Origin: Acrocarpospora pleiomorpha
GTDB taxonomy: Bacteria; Actinomycetota; Actinomycetes; Streptosporangiales; Streptosporangiaceae
Direction: 5' to 3'
NCBI RefSeq assembly: GCF_009687885.1
Contig: NZ_BLAF01000009.1
Location: 128,333 to 192,332, forward strand
DNA length: 64,000 nt
Shown: piece by piece, positions 51,862 through 59,941 of the stretch
How the letters are laid out: each line of letters opens with the position of its first letter
Position numbering within the stretch: the stretch's first letter is position 1
Translations under genes and position numbers: made by a program
Notes under the pieces: generated by a model
Seen by the model: the letters and a program-made list of their open reading frames with translations, nothing else
Databases searched by the model: none
Told to the model about the DNA's origin: nothing

Positions 51862-52980
51862 GTGTCCCGGTTTTGAGTTCCGTCATCTAATGGAGGGATG
51901 GCGGGCAAACCACGACGGCCGCTCACGCTGAGCGTAGACGAGCGGCGGACGCTGCAAGGGTGGGCCACTCGCGGTAAGACCGCGCAGGTGCTGGCCCACC
52001 GGTCGCGGATCATCTTGCTGTGTGCCGACGGCCTGGACAACACCGCCGTGGCCCGGCGTCTGGGCGTCACGCGGGACACGGTGGGCAAGTGGCGCAATCG
52101 GTTCATCGATCGCCGGCTGGACGGGCTTGGTGACGAGCCGCGGCCCGGTGCTCCACGCACGCTCACCGATGCTCAGGTGGAGGAGGTGGTGGTGCGCACC
52201 CTGGAAGAGGTCCCCGAAGGAGCCACCCACTGGTCCCGGCGGGAGCTGGCCGCCCGGGTGGGGATCTCGGCCTCCAGCGTGCGGCGCATCTGGCGGGCGT
52301 TCGGCCTGCAACCGCATCTGGTGGAGGAGTTCAAGATCTCCACCGATCCGTTGCTGATCGACAAGATCCGCGATGTGGTCGGCCTGTACTTATCCCCGCC
52401 CGAGCACGCGGTGGTGTTGTCCGTCGACGAGAAGCCGCACATCCAGGCGATCGAGCGGTCGGCGCCAGTGCTGCCGATGATGCCCGGCACGCCCGAGCGG
52501 CGCAGCCACGACTATCACCGGCACGGCACCATCGACCTGTTCGCGGCGCTGAACGTGGCCACCGGCAAGGTGATCGGCAAGTTATCGGCCCAGCATCGTG
52601 CGGTGGACTTCCGGGACTTCCTGGATGAGATCTTCCACCACGTCGAGCCGGGCCTTGAGATTCACGTGATCTGTGACAACCTGTCCACGCACAAGGCCCC
52701 GGTGGTCCATAAATGGCTCCTCGCGCATCCTACGGTCCACCTGCACTTCACCCCCACCTACTCGTCGTGGATTAACCAGGTCGAGCGGTGGTTCGCCGAA
52801 CTACAGCGCCGCCGCCTCGATCGCGGCGTGTTCTGTTCCCTCGACGAGCTGACAAGGGCGCTGCAGGAATGGCTCAAGCACTGGAACGAAAACGCCCGCC
52901 CGTTCACCTGGACCAAGGACGCCGACCAGATCATCGGCGCCATCGGCCGCTACTGCGCTCGAATCTCTGGACCAGGACAC
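51862..52980 (+). mobile_element. IS630-family insertion sequence, 1119 bp
   Basis: Ends are imperfect inverted repeats, about 15 of 21 identical (GTGTCCCGGTTTTGAG at the left; the complement of the right end begins GTGTCCTGGTCC). They are flanked by TA on both sides (51860-51861 and 52981-52982), the target duplication IS630/Tc1 elements make. Confidence 0.85.
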
Positions 52981-52983
52981 TAG
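51898..52983 (+). CDS. IS630 transposase
   Basis: 361 residues, intact DDE transposase. N-terminal helix-turn-helix domains (NTAVARRLGVTRDTVGKWRN, then REL-AARVGISASSVRRIW) precede the catalytic core. Core acidic residues lie in VLSVDEKP, HVICDNLSTHK and NQVERWFAEL. The stop codon TAG is completed by the flanking TA target copy, so the ORF terminates using host sequence. Confidence 0.92.
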   Translation: MAGKPRRPLTLSVDERRTLQGWATRGKTAQVLAHRSRIILLCADGLDNTAVARRLGVTRDTVGKWRNRFIDRRLDGLGDEPRPGAPRTLTDAQVEEVVVRTLEEVPEGATHWSRRELAARVGISASSVRRIWRAFGLQPHLVEEFKISTDPLLIDKIRDVVGLYLSPPEHAVVLSVDEKPHIQAIERSAPVLPMMPGTPERRSHDYHRHGTIDLFAALNVATGKVIGKLSAQHRAVDFRDFLDEIFHHVEPGLEIHVICDNLSTHKAPVVHKWLLAHPTVHLHFTPTYSSWINQVERWFAELQRRRLDRGVFCSLDELTRALQEWLKHWNENARPFTWTKDADQIIGAIGRYCARISGPGH

Positions 52984-53450
52984 CACTCCACAACGGTTTC
53001 GGTGCAGATCACCTTGCCGTTGCTGACCGCCTGCTGGAGCAGGGCGTAGAGGGTCTCGCGCTGGTCGGCGTCGAGTGAGGCGAGCACCTCGTCATCGACC
53101 GCCGCCAGGGCGGCCTCGACGTCGGCCAGCCGCTGTGTGCCCGCTTCGGTGAGCTGCACCACGTGGCGGCGACGGTCTTCGGGGGCGCGGCGGCGTTCGA
53201 TCAGCTTCTGGGCCTCGAGTTCGTTCAGCAGGCCGACCACGTTGGTGGCGTCCATTGCCAGCATGGTGGCCAAGGCCTGCTGGTTGCAGGCGCCGCCGTT
53301 GCGCAGCACGGTCAGCGTGACGACGTGGCGGGGCCGAAGTCCGAGTGGGGCCAGCACCGTTTCGGCGCGCATGCGAATAAGGCGCGCGAGGTGGTCCAGC
53401 AGGGGGCCCGAGCGGTGGCCCGTCTGGCCTGTGGCGGGCGGGGAGGTCAT
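52980..53450 (-). CDS. MarR-family repressor
   Basis: 156 residues. The winged helix has NQQALATMLAMDATNVVGLL and RRRAPEDRRRHVVQLT. It diverges from the azoreductase with a strong dyad between them. The IS630 element is inserted at its TAG stop; the stop is preserved, so the protein is intact. Confidence 0.92.
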   Translation of the reverse strand: MTSPPATGQTGHRSGPLLDHLARLIRMRAETVLAPLGLRPRHVVTLTVLRNGGACNQQALATMLAMDATNVVGLLNELEAQKLIERRRAPEDRRRHVVQLTEAGTQRLADVEAALAAVDDEVLASLDADQRETLYALLQQAVSNGKVICTETVVEC

Positions 53451-53493
53451 GACACCAGTCTACCGACTTGGCAGAACAGTCGATGGTGTAGTA

Positions 53494-53516
53494 ATCATTT
53501 GTGTATCACAAACGAT
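53494..53516. promoter_or_regulatory. MarR operator
   Basis: ATCATTTGTG-TAT-CACAAACGAT, 9 of 10 paired bases, between the divergent marR and azoreductase genes and 18 bp before the azoreductase start. Confidence 0.7.
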
Positions 53517-53534
53517 TTATCCAAGGGGAATCAT

Positions 53535-54179
53535 ATGGCACACCTGCTTCACATCGACTCCAGCATCCAGGGCGAGCGCTCGACCAGCCGCAAGCTCACC
53601 GCCCAAGCGGCCGAGGTCTGGCGGGCGGCGCACCCGGAGGGCACTGTCACCTACCGCGACCTGGGCCGCCGCCCGCTGCCGCACCTCGACGAGGCGGCCT
53701 TCCTGGCCCGGCTCGCCCCGGTCGAGCAGCACACCCCCGATCAGGCCGCCGCGTGGCAGCTGACCGAGCAGCTCGTCGACGAGGTCAAGCGGGCAGACAC
53801 GGTCCTGCTGGGCATGCCGCTCTACAACTACAGCGCGCCCAGCAGCGTCAAAGCCTGGGTGGATTACCTCATCACCCCCAGGCTGGCGTACGACCCCGAG
53901 ACCGGGACCGGGCTGCTGGCCGACAAGGAGTTCATCGTGCTGGCCAGCCGCGGCGGTGGCTACGGCCCGGGCACCCCGCGTGAAGGCTGGGACCACGCCG
54001 AGCCGTGGCTTCCGCACGGGCTGTCCGTGGTGGGGTTGCGGCCGCGGTTCATCACGGCCGAGCTGACGCTGGCCCAGGTGAATCCGGCGATGTCCGATCT
54101 GATCCCGCTGGCCGTCGAGAGCCTGGCGGCGGCCCAGCGCGAGATCGACACCCTGTGGCGTGCCGGGGTGCCCGCTTAG
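53535..54179 (+). CDS. azoR: FMN-dependent NADH azoreductase
   Basis: 214-residue flavodoxin-fold quinone/azo reductase. LLHIDSSIQGERSTSRKLT is the FMN phosphate loop, MPLYNYSAPSSVKAWVDYL the isoalloxazine loop and SRGGGYGPGTP the last flavin contact. ATG 53535 has an AGGGGAA site. Under MarR control it probably detoxifies quinones. Confidence 0.92.
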   Translation: MAHLLHIDSSIQGERSTSRKLTAQAAEVWRAAHPEGTVTYRDLGRRPLPHLDEAAFLARLAPVEQHTPDQAAAWQLTEQLVDEVKRADTVLLGMPLYNYSAPSSVKAWVDYLITPRLAYDPETGTGLLADKEFIVLASRGGGYGPGTPREGWDHAEPWLPHGLSVVGLRPRFITAELTLAQVNPAMSDLIPLAVESLAAAQREIDTLWRAGVPA

Positions 54180-54379
54180 GCGATCAGGTGGGGATGGGCG
54201 AGCGGCGGCAGCCACACCGTCAGCATGGCGTGGCGGTCGCCGTCGTCCAGCAGGTCGGTGGGCAGGCGGCCAGGCGCACCCGGCCGCCTGCACCCCGCCT
54301 GAAAGGGCCGGACGAGCCTTTTGCTCGTCTGGGGCGCATTGTGCACTCCTGGTTCGCCGGCTCAGCCAGGCCGGCTGGT

Positions 54380-54480
54380 TCCCTGGCCTGTGGGGTTCCC
54401 GGGTCCAGCCGGGCGATGGTCAGCATGTCGGAGAGGATTTCCTCCAACCGGGTCCATTTCCTGCGTAAACGGCGCCGGAT
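54380..54480 (-). pseudogene. Histidine-kinase fragment
   Basis: The reverse strand encodes RRKWTRLEEILSDMLTIARL, the dimerisation-domain stretch of a sensor kinase. The surrounding 54180-54640 contains no intact gene. A short C-terminal-like stretch ending LTVWLPPLAHPHLIA (54180-54225) lies on the same strand. Remains of a two-component gene are likely. Confidence 0.5.
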
Positions 54481-54640
54481 GGCGGTGCCTGACCCGTCGG
54501 GGATCCCAAGTCGGTCACGGGGGTCTCCTTGTTGGGGACCGCGTCGTGCGACCCATATGTCAGGGAAGACCCGGAGTAACGTAGGCGGAGATCTTGTCGG
54601 TCGCGGACCAGCGGCAGGATGGCCTGATGTGGAGGGTGTT

Positions 54641-55294
54641 GTGATTCGGGCGGTTGTGTTTGATGTTGGGGAGACGTTGATTGATGAGACGCGGATTTGG
54701 TCGCGGTGGGCTGATCGGTTGGGGGTGACGCGCTTGACGTTCATGGGGGTGTTAGGCGGGATGGCGGCGCTCGATCGGTCTCATCGGGATGCTTTTGAGG
54801 TGGTTCGGCCGGGGCTGGATGTGCGGGCTGAGATGGAGGCGTGGCGGCGGGAGGATCCGGATGGGCTTCGGGAGAACTTCGATGGCGACGATCTCTATCC
54901 GGATGTCAGGGGGAGTCTGGGGGAGCTCAGGAAGCTGGGCTTTCAGGTGATCGTCGCTGGGAATCAGCCGGTGCAGGCGTATGACGCGCTGGTGGCCATG
55001 GAGTTGCCGGTCGACGCGATCTACACCTCGGCGGGGTGGGGGTTGTCGAAGCCGCAGGCCGGGTTCTTCGCGAAGGTGGCGGAGGTGGCGGGGCGGGCGC
55101 CAGAGGAGATCCTCTATGTGGGGGATCGGTTGGACAATGACGTGCTTCCAGCCGCGCGGGTAGGGATGCGCACGGCGTTGTTGCGGAGGGGGCCGTGGGG
55201 TTACCTGCACGCCGATCGTCCGGAGTCCGCCGCCTGTGACTTCGTCATCGACGGGTTGGACGAGCTGGCTGAACTCTTGGACGCTCCCTCGTAA
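54641..55294 (+). CDS. HAD-superfamily hydrolase
   Basis: 217 residues. Motif I VVFDVGETLIDE, a helical cap, motif II VAGNQP (Asn-Gln instead of the common Ser/Thr-Asn), motif III SKPQ and motif IV YVGDRLDND. GTG 54641 follows GGAGG. The substrate is unknown. Confidence 0.88.
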   Translation: MIRAVVFDVGETLIDETRIWSRWADRLGVTRLTFMGVLGGMAALDRSHRDAFEVVRPGLDVRAEMEAWRREDPDGLRENFDGDDLYPDVRGSLGELRKLGFQVIVAGNQPVQAYDALVAMELPVDAIYTSAGWGLSKPQAGFFAKVAEVAGRAPEEILYVGDRLDNDVLPAARVGMRTALLRRGPWGYLHADRPESAACDFVIDGLDELAELLDAPS

Positions 55295-55402
55295 GGTCGC
55301 GACCGCGAGGTTGAGGACACCCGCGAAAAGCGGCCGGACTGTCGGGCCATCCCTTGCCGGTTGCGAGCGGAGGAAGCATTGGCGATCGGGTGAGTCGCGC
55401 GG

Positions 55403-56947
55403 TCAGCTTTCCTTTTTGAGGTCGCCCTTGTAGGTGACGAGCCCGAGGTCGTCGTCCCACTGGTAGCCGAGCTGGTCGTCCTTGGGAGTGAGGATGACGG
55501 TGCCGGGGACGCAGCCGGCGTTGTTGTCGAGGCGGAGGACCATGGAGTCGGCCTCGATCTTGTTCACCGTCAGAGTGCCGGTGTCGCAGCCGTCTTCGTA
55601 CCATTTGCCGGTGGCTTCGCCGGCGGGGAGTTCGATGCGGATGTCGTGTTCGCTCATGGCGCCCTGGGGTTCGGGCACGATGTGGCCTGCCCAGATTCCG
55701 GCATAGGCGTCCGGGATGACGGTGGCGTCGGTGGCCTCGGTGGTGTCCTCAGTGGAGTCCTCTGAGGGTGTGGGTTCTTCGGTAGGGGTTTCGGCGTCGT
55801 CGGATGGAGTCTCCGCTGGGTCCACGGTCGCTTCGGCGGTGGAGGAGGACGAGTTCGCGTTGGTGTCGCCGGTTCCGGAGACGATGCGGGGGACCACGAT
55901 GGCGGTGGTGCCGATGATCGCGACCAGAGCCACCAGCAGGGCGATCATCAGCCCTCGGTTGCCGCCCGTACTGCTCGGCGCGGTGGCATGCTGCTCCCAG
56001 CTCTGACCTGGTCCGGTACCCATCGGCTGGCCGCCGGGCCAGGACTGGGGAGCCTGACCGGGCCAGGATGACTGCCCGGCGGGCGGGTAGCCCGGCGGCG
56101 GGGGAGTCTGTGCCGGCGGGTGGGCTGCGGCGGCGCCCATGGAGAGCGGGTCGGGGGTGGAGCCGACCAGGGTGAGGAGCAGGTCGCGGGAGGTGGGGCG
56201 GCGGGTGGGGTCCTTGTCGATGCAGCGTTGCACGGTGGCGCGGAGCGGTTCGGGGACGCCGGTGGTGTCGGGGGTGATCGTCATGATCCGGTGCAGCACC
56301 GAGGCCACGCTGTCGGCGCCGAACGCCGGGCGGCCGGTCGCCGCGTACACCATCGTCGCCCCCCACGCGAACACGTCCGACGCGGGGCTGGCCGGATGCC
56401 CGGCGATCTGCTCGGGGGACAGGTAGGCGGGGGTGCCGATCGGCCCGGCCGTCATCGTGGCGCTCTCGCTCTGCCGGGCGATGCCGAAGTCCACCACCCG
56501 GGGCCCGTCGGGACCGAGCAGGACGTTGCCCGGCTTGAAGTCCCGGTGCACGATGCCCGCACCGTGGATGGCGGCGAGCGCGGTAGCCGTACCGACCGCG
56601 AGGCGTTCGAGTTCACCCCCGCGTAACGGGCCGTCGGCGCTGACCCGGTCGTGGAGGGAAGGGCCGTCGATGAACTCGCTCACCACGTAGGGTTCGCGGC
56701 CGTCCACCTCGGCGGTGATGACCCGCGCCGTGCAGAACGAGGCCACGCCGCGCAGCGCGTCGAGCTCGCGGGCCAGCCGCTGCCGCACACTCGGGTCGAA
56801 GCCGCTTTTCAGCACCTTGATGGCGACAGGCACCCCATCAGGGGACGCGCCGAGATAGACAACCCCCTGCCCACCTTCGCCGAGCCGGCCGGACAGCGTG
56901 AACTCGCCCAGCGCGCGGGGATCCTCAGGCGTCAGGGGTGCGACCAT
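55403..56947 (-). CDS. Membrane Ser/Thr protein kinase
   Basis: 514 residues. Kinase domain about 14-260 with LGEGGQGVVYLG, Lys44, HRDFKPGN (Asp136), DFG (Asp153) and GTPAYLSPEQ. A Pro/Gly/Gln-rich linker leads to one membrane helix (about 332-352), then an acidic Ser/Thr/Glu stalk and a small extracellular beta domain with two cysteines. The architecture is that of a surface sensor kinase; the ligand is unknown. Confidence 0.92.
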   Translation of the reverse strand: MVAPLTPEDPRALGEFTLSGRLGEGGQGVVYLGASPDGVPVAIKVLKSGFDPSVRQRLARELDALRGVASFCTARVITAEVDGREPYVVSEFIDGPSLHDRVSADGPLRGGELERLAVGTATALAAIHGAGIVHRDFKPGNVLLGPDGPRVVDFGIARQSESATMTAGPIGTPAYLSPEQIAGHPASPASDVFAWGATMVYAATGRPAFGADSVASVLHRIMTITPDTTGVPEPLRATVQRCIDKDPTRRPTSRDLLLTLVGSTPDPLSMGAAAAHPPAQTPPPPGYPPAGQSSWPGQAPQSWPGGQPMGTGPGQSWEQHATAPSSTGGNRGLMIALLVALVAIIGTTAIVVPRIVSGTGDTNANSSSSTAEATVDPAETPSDDAETPTEEPTPSEDSTEDTTEATDATVIPDAYAGIWAGHIVPEPQGAMSEHDIRIELPAGEATGKWYEDGCDTGTLTVNKIEADSMVLRLDNNAGCVPGTVILTPKDDQLGYQWDDDLGLVTYKGDLKKES

Positions 56948-56979
56948 GCGTCATACCGTATTGGGATCCGTACAGATAA

Positions 56980-57011
56980 GTGAACCTGCCCGCAGTGACG
57001 GGCAGGTTCAC
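56980..57011 (-). terminator. Terminator hairpin of the gene at 57028
   Basis: Perfect 13-bp stem (GTGAACCTGCCCG and complement) with a 6-nt loop, 17 nt past the stop on the reverse strand. Confidence 0.8.
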
Positions 57012-57027
57012 GAACATCCAGCGGAGG

Positions 57028-58566
57028 TTAGCCCAGCTCGTAGATGGCCGTCGTTCCGCTGATCTCGTGACCGACCACCAGCAGCGGCCGGAAGGTCGGG
57101 CTCTGCGCGGCCGGGATGAACAGCACGCCCTCGGGGCCGACGTCCCCGGCGGTGCCCGCAGCCACGTTGCCGGTGAAGTCGCGGCTGTTGACGTAGCCGG
57201 CCAGGCTCGGCCTGCTCGGGTTGCTCACGTCGTACGCGACGATCCCGCCGACCCGCTCAAGCCCGGCGAACGCGTACGTCCTGCCCTTGATCTCGCCGAT
57301 CGCGACACCCTCCGGCTCGGGGCCCTTGTTGTCGCTGCGGCTGTCGAAGGTGTTGTTCTCCTGGTCGGCGTTGAACTGGGCCGGCAGTTTCTCGGCGATC
57401 AGCTTTTCGATCTGGTCGCCCGAGTCCCACACCGGCGCGCCCGAGGAGGACCTGATCGAGATCGACCGGGCGCCGAAGGAGTGCAGGTCGGTGGTGGCCC
57501 CGGCGGCGTTCTTGGGCGAGGTCGTGGTCACGTTGAGGCGGCCGAGCTCGGCGTCCTTCTTGAGCGCGTCCCCGTCCGGCCGGGCCAGCGTGAGGTCCTT
57601 GACCCTGACCTCCTCGGAGAAGCAGTCGTAGTCGCGGGCGTCGCCCTCGTTGGCGGTCACCAGGTAGGTGCGGCCGCGCTGCTCGAAGGAGGCCAGCGCG
57701 TCCGGCTGGTACATGCCCAGCACCGGCCGCGGCCTGATGTCGATCTTGGTGTCCCGGTCCGAGGCGTCGATACCCGCGCCCGGCTTGGAGTGGTCCTTCA
57801 AGCCCAGCGGGACGATCTCCTCAACCCGGGCATGCTTCAGGTCCACGATCGCGATCGCGTTGTTCTCCTGCAGCGACACCCAGGCCGTCCGGCCGTGCTT
57901 GTCGGTGGCGATGTACTCCGGCTCGAAGTCCTGCGCGGCGGTCGCGTTCGGACCGTAGATCCGCACGCCCTTGGCCCGCAGGTAGTTCTCCTTGCCGTTG
58001 TACGCCCGGAAGCTCGCGGTCTTCACGCTGCCGCGCTTCACGTCCACGATGCTGACCGAACCCTCGGGGTCGACCCCGTCCGCGCAGTACGAGGACGGCT
58101 CACCCTCGTTGGCCACCACAACCTTGTCCCCATCCGGGGTGAACATCACCATGTCGGGCAGCGCGCCCACCCGCACCTCGCGCAGCTTGCGCCCGTTCCG
58201 GGCAGAGAAGAAGCTGACCGTGCCGGGGTCGGTCTTGACCGCCGCCTGCTGGGCCACGGCCACCAGGCCCTTCTTCACGGCCACGCTGTTGGCCCCCGGC
58301 GTGACCAGCGTGGCCACCTTCTTCGGGTTGCGCGGGTCCTTGATGTCCAGCACGTCCACCGTGCCGTCCTGGGCGTTCACCACGAAGACGCGGCGGGTCG
58401 CGGGGTCGTACGCGGTGATCTCGGACGCGCCGACGCCGACCGCGCCGGTGGCGAAACGCCCGAGGAACGTGAGTTCGATACCGCCCGTGGCCTGTGCGGG
58501 CACGGACAGTAACGTGGAGGTGAGAATCAGCCCAGTGGTGGCGGCGAGGATGCGCATGGCCTGCAT
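57028..58566 (-). CDS. Secreted choice-of-anchor I-type beta-propeller protein
   Basis: 512 residues with a signal peptide (MRILAATTGLILTSTLLSVPAQA). The body is a seven-bladed-type propeller with the family's marks: FVVNAQDGTVDVLDI, VVVANEGEPSS, EPEYIATDKHGRTAWVSLQE, GMYQPDALASF, YLVTANEGDARDYD and GPEPEGVAIGE. Such proteins are extracellular and linked to phosphate metabolism in some bacteria, but no enzymatic role is established from sequence. ATG 58566 or 58557. Confidence 0.88.
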   Translation of the reverse strand: MQAMRILAATTGLILTSTLLSVPAQATGGIELTFLGRFATGAVGVGASEITAYDPATRRVFVVNAQDGTVDVLDIKDPRNPKKVATLVTPGANSVAVKKGLVAVAQQAAVKTDPGTVSFFSARNGRKLREVRVGALPDMVMFTPDGDKVVVANEGEPSSYCADGVDPEGSVSIVDVKRGSVKTASFRAYNGKENYLRAKGVRIYGPNATAAQDFEPEYIATDKHGRTAWVSLQENNAIAIVDLKHARVEEIVPLGLKDHSKPGAGIDASDRDTKIDIRPRPVLGMYQPDALASFEQRGRTYLVTANEGDARDYDCFSEEVRVKDLTLARPDGDALKKDAELGRLNVTTTSPKNAAGATTDLHSFGARSISIRSSSGAPVWDSGDQIEKLIAEKLPAQFNADQENNTFDSRSDNKGPEPEGVAIGEIKGRTYAFAGLERVGGIVAYDVSNPSRPSLAGYVNSRDFTGNVAAGTAGDVGPEGVLFIPAAQSPTFRPLLVVGHEISGTTAIYELG

Positions 58567-58621
58567 CGTCGCGATATTTCGTGACTTGTTCCTGACGCCT
58601 GGATGACCATGAGGTGAACCG

Positions 58622-59809
58622 TCACAGGATCTGCTTGAGCGGCACCGTGTAGGCCAGCTTGCGCCGCCCGGAGTCGCTGAGGTGCAGGTGGTCGCCGTGA
58701 TCGTAGGAGGCGCGCAGCTGGTCGGGCGTGCCGGGATCGCGCAGCGCCTTGTCGAAGTCGAGCACGCCGTCGAACGCCCGGCTCGTCCTGATCCAGCGGT
58801 TCACCTGCTGCCGGATCGCCTCCCGCTCCGGCGTCCAGCTCTGGTATCCCGCGAACGGCGTCAGCGTGCCGCCCAGAATCCGCAGCTTCCTGGCGTGCGC
58901 CATCTTGATCATCTTCTTGTACGCCTCGATCAGCGGCCTGGCCGAGGAGAGCTCCCCCTTGGAGATGTCGTTGATCCCGCAGAACAGCACGACCGTCTTC
59001 ACCCCCGGCTGGGACAGCACGTCCCGGTTGAACCGGCTGAGCGTGCTCGGCCCGACCCCCGTCTGCAGCACCCGGTTCCCGGCGATCCCCGCGTTGAGCA
59101 CCGCCACCCGCTTGGCGGCCGGCAACGCCCCGATCCGATGGTTGAGATAGTCGGTCCACCGCCGGTTGGCGTCGAGCTCCTGCCCCGCGCCGTCGGTCAG
59201 CGAATCCCCTACCGCCACCACCGACCGCACCGACTTCGCGGTGGTCACCGCCACCCGATCGAGGAAGTACCACTGCGTGCTGGTGTAGGTGAACTTGTCC
59301 GCCGCCTCGGCCCGCGCGTGGTTCCCCGGATCGGACAGGAACGTCGTCGTGTACGCCCGATCGTGCCCCGTCACCTGCGGCAGGTATGCGGGCACGTACA
59401 GGCTGACCACCACGCTCTGCCGCGGCGAGATCTTCTTGACCACCGGATCGCTCCACACCGCCTGCCCCGGCTTGAGCCTGATCGACTTCTTGCCGTTGAA
59501 GGTGACCGGCCGGTTGGTCTTGCCCATCAGCTCAGCGCCGTACGCCTGGAGTCCTAAATAGACGCTCTGGAACGTGACCGAGGTGCGCCCGAAGACGTTG
59601 GACAGGCGGATGCGCAGGCCGCTGCCGCCGATGCTGGTGCGCACCACCATCCGGACCGTCTGGTCGCCGATCGCGGTCGGCAGCCGGTCGCTGGCCGCGG
59701 TCCAGGTTCCGACCTGATGCCCGGACGCCGCCCGCGCGGGCGACATCGGCACCAGGGCTACTGCCAGGATCAACGCCGTCACGACGAACCGGTGGACCGG
59801 TCGCACCAT
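58622..59809 (-). CDS. Secreted SGNH/GDSL hydrolase
   Basis: 395 residues, signal peptide ending PARA. An N-terminal beta domain (about 35-195) is followed by the SGNH domain with GDSLTDG (Ser nucleophile), NAGIAGNRVL, FCGINDI and DHLHLSDSG (catalytic Asp-His). ATG 59809 follows GGAGG at 4-5 nt; an ATG at 59827 lacks this. It probably deacylates extracellular polysaccharide or lipid. Confidence 0.92.
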   Translation of the reverse strand: MVRPVHRFVVTALILAVALVPMSPARAASGHQVGTWTAASDRLPTAIGDQTVRMVVRTSIGGSGLRIRLSNVFGRTSVTFQSVYLGLQAYGAELMGKTNRPVTFNGKKSIRLKPGQAVWSDPVVKKISPRQSVVVSLYVPAYLPQVTGHDRAYTTTFLSDPGNHARAEAADKFTYTSTQWYFLDRVAVTTAKSVRSVVAVGDSLTDGAGQELDANRRWTDYLNHRIGALPAAKRVAVLNAGIAGNRVLQTGVGPSTLSRFNRDVLSQPGVKTVVLFCGINDISKGELSSARPLIEAYKKMIKMAHARKLRILGGTLTPFAGYQSWTPEREAIRQQVNRWIRTSRAFDGVLDFDKALRDPGTPDQLRASYDHGDHLHLSDSGRRKLAYTVPLKQIL

Positions 59810-59941
59810 CGCCTCCGAAAGCCACATGAGATTGATTCGCGAGGGGATACATTACGGCCAATCGCCCCCTGGAACGCTGTCATTCGGTCAGACGTGCTTG
59901 AATCCACAGTGCCCGGCTTCCTGACACCCCCGAGGACACGG

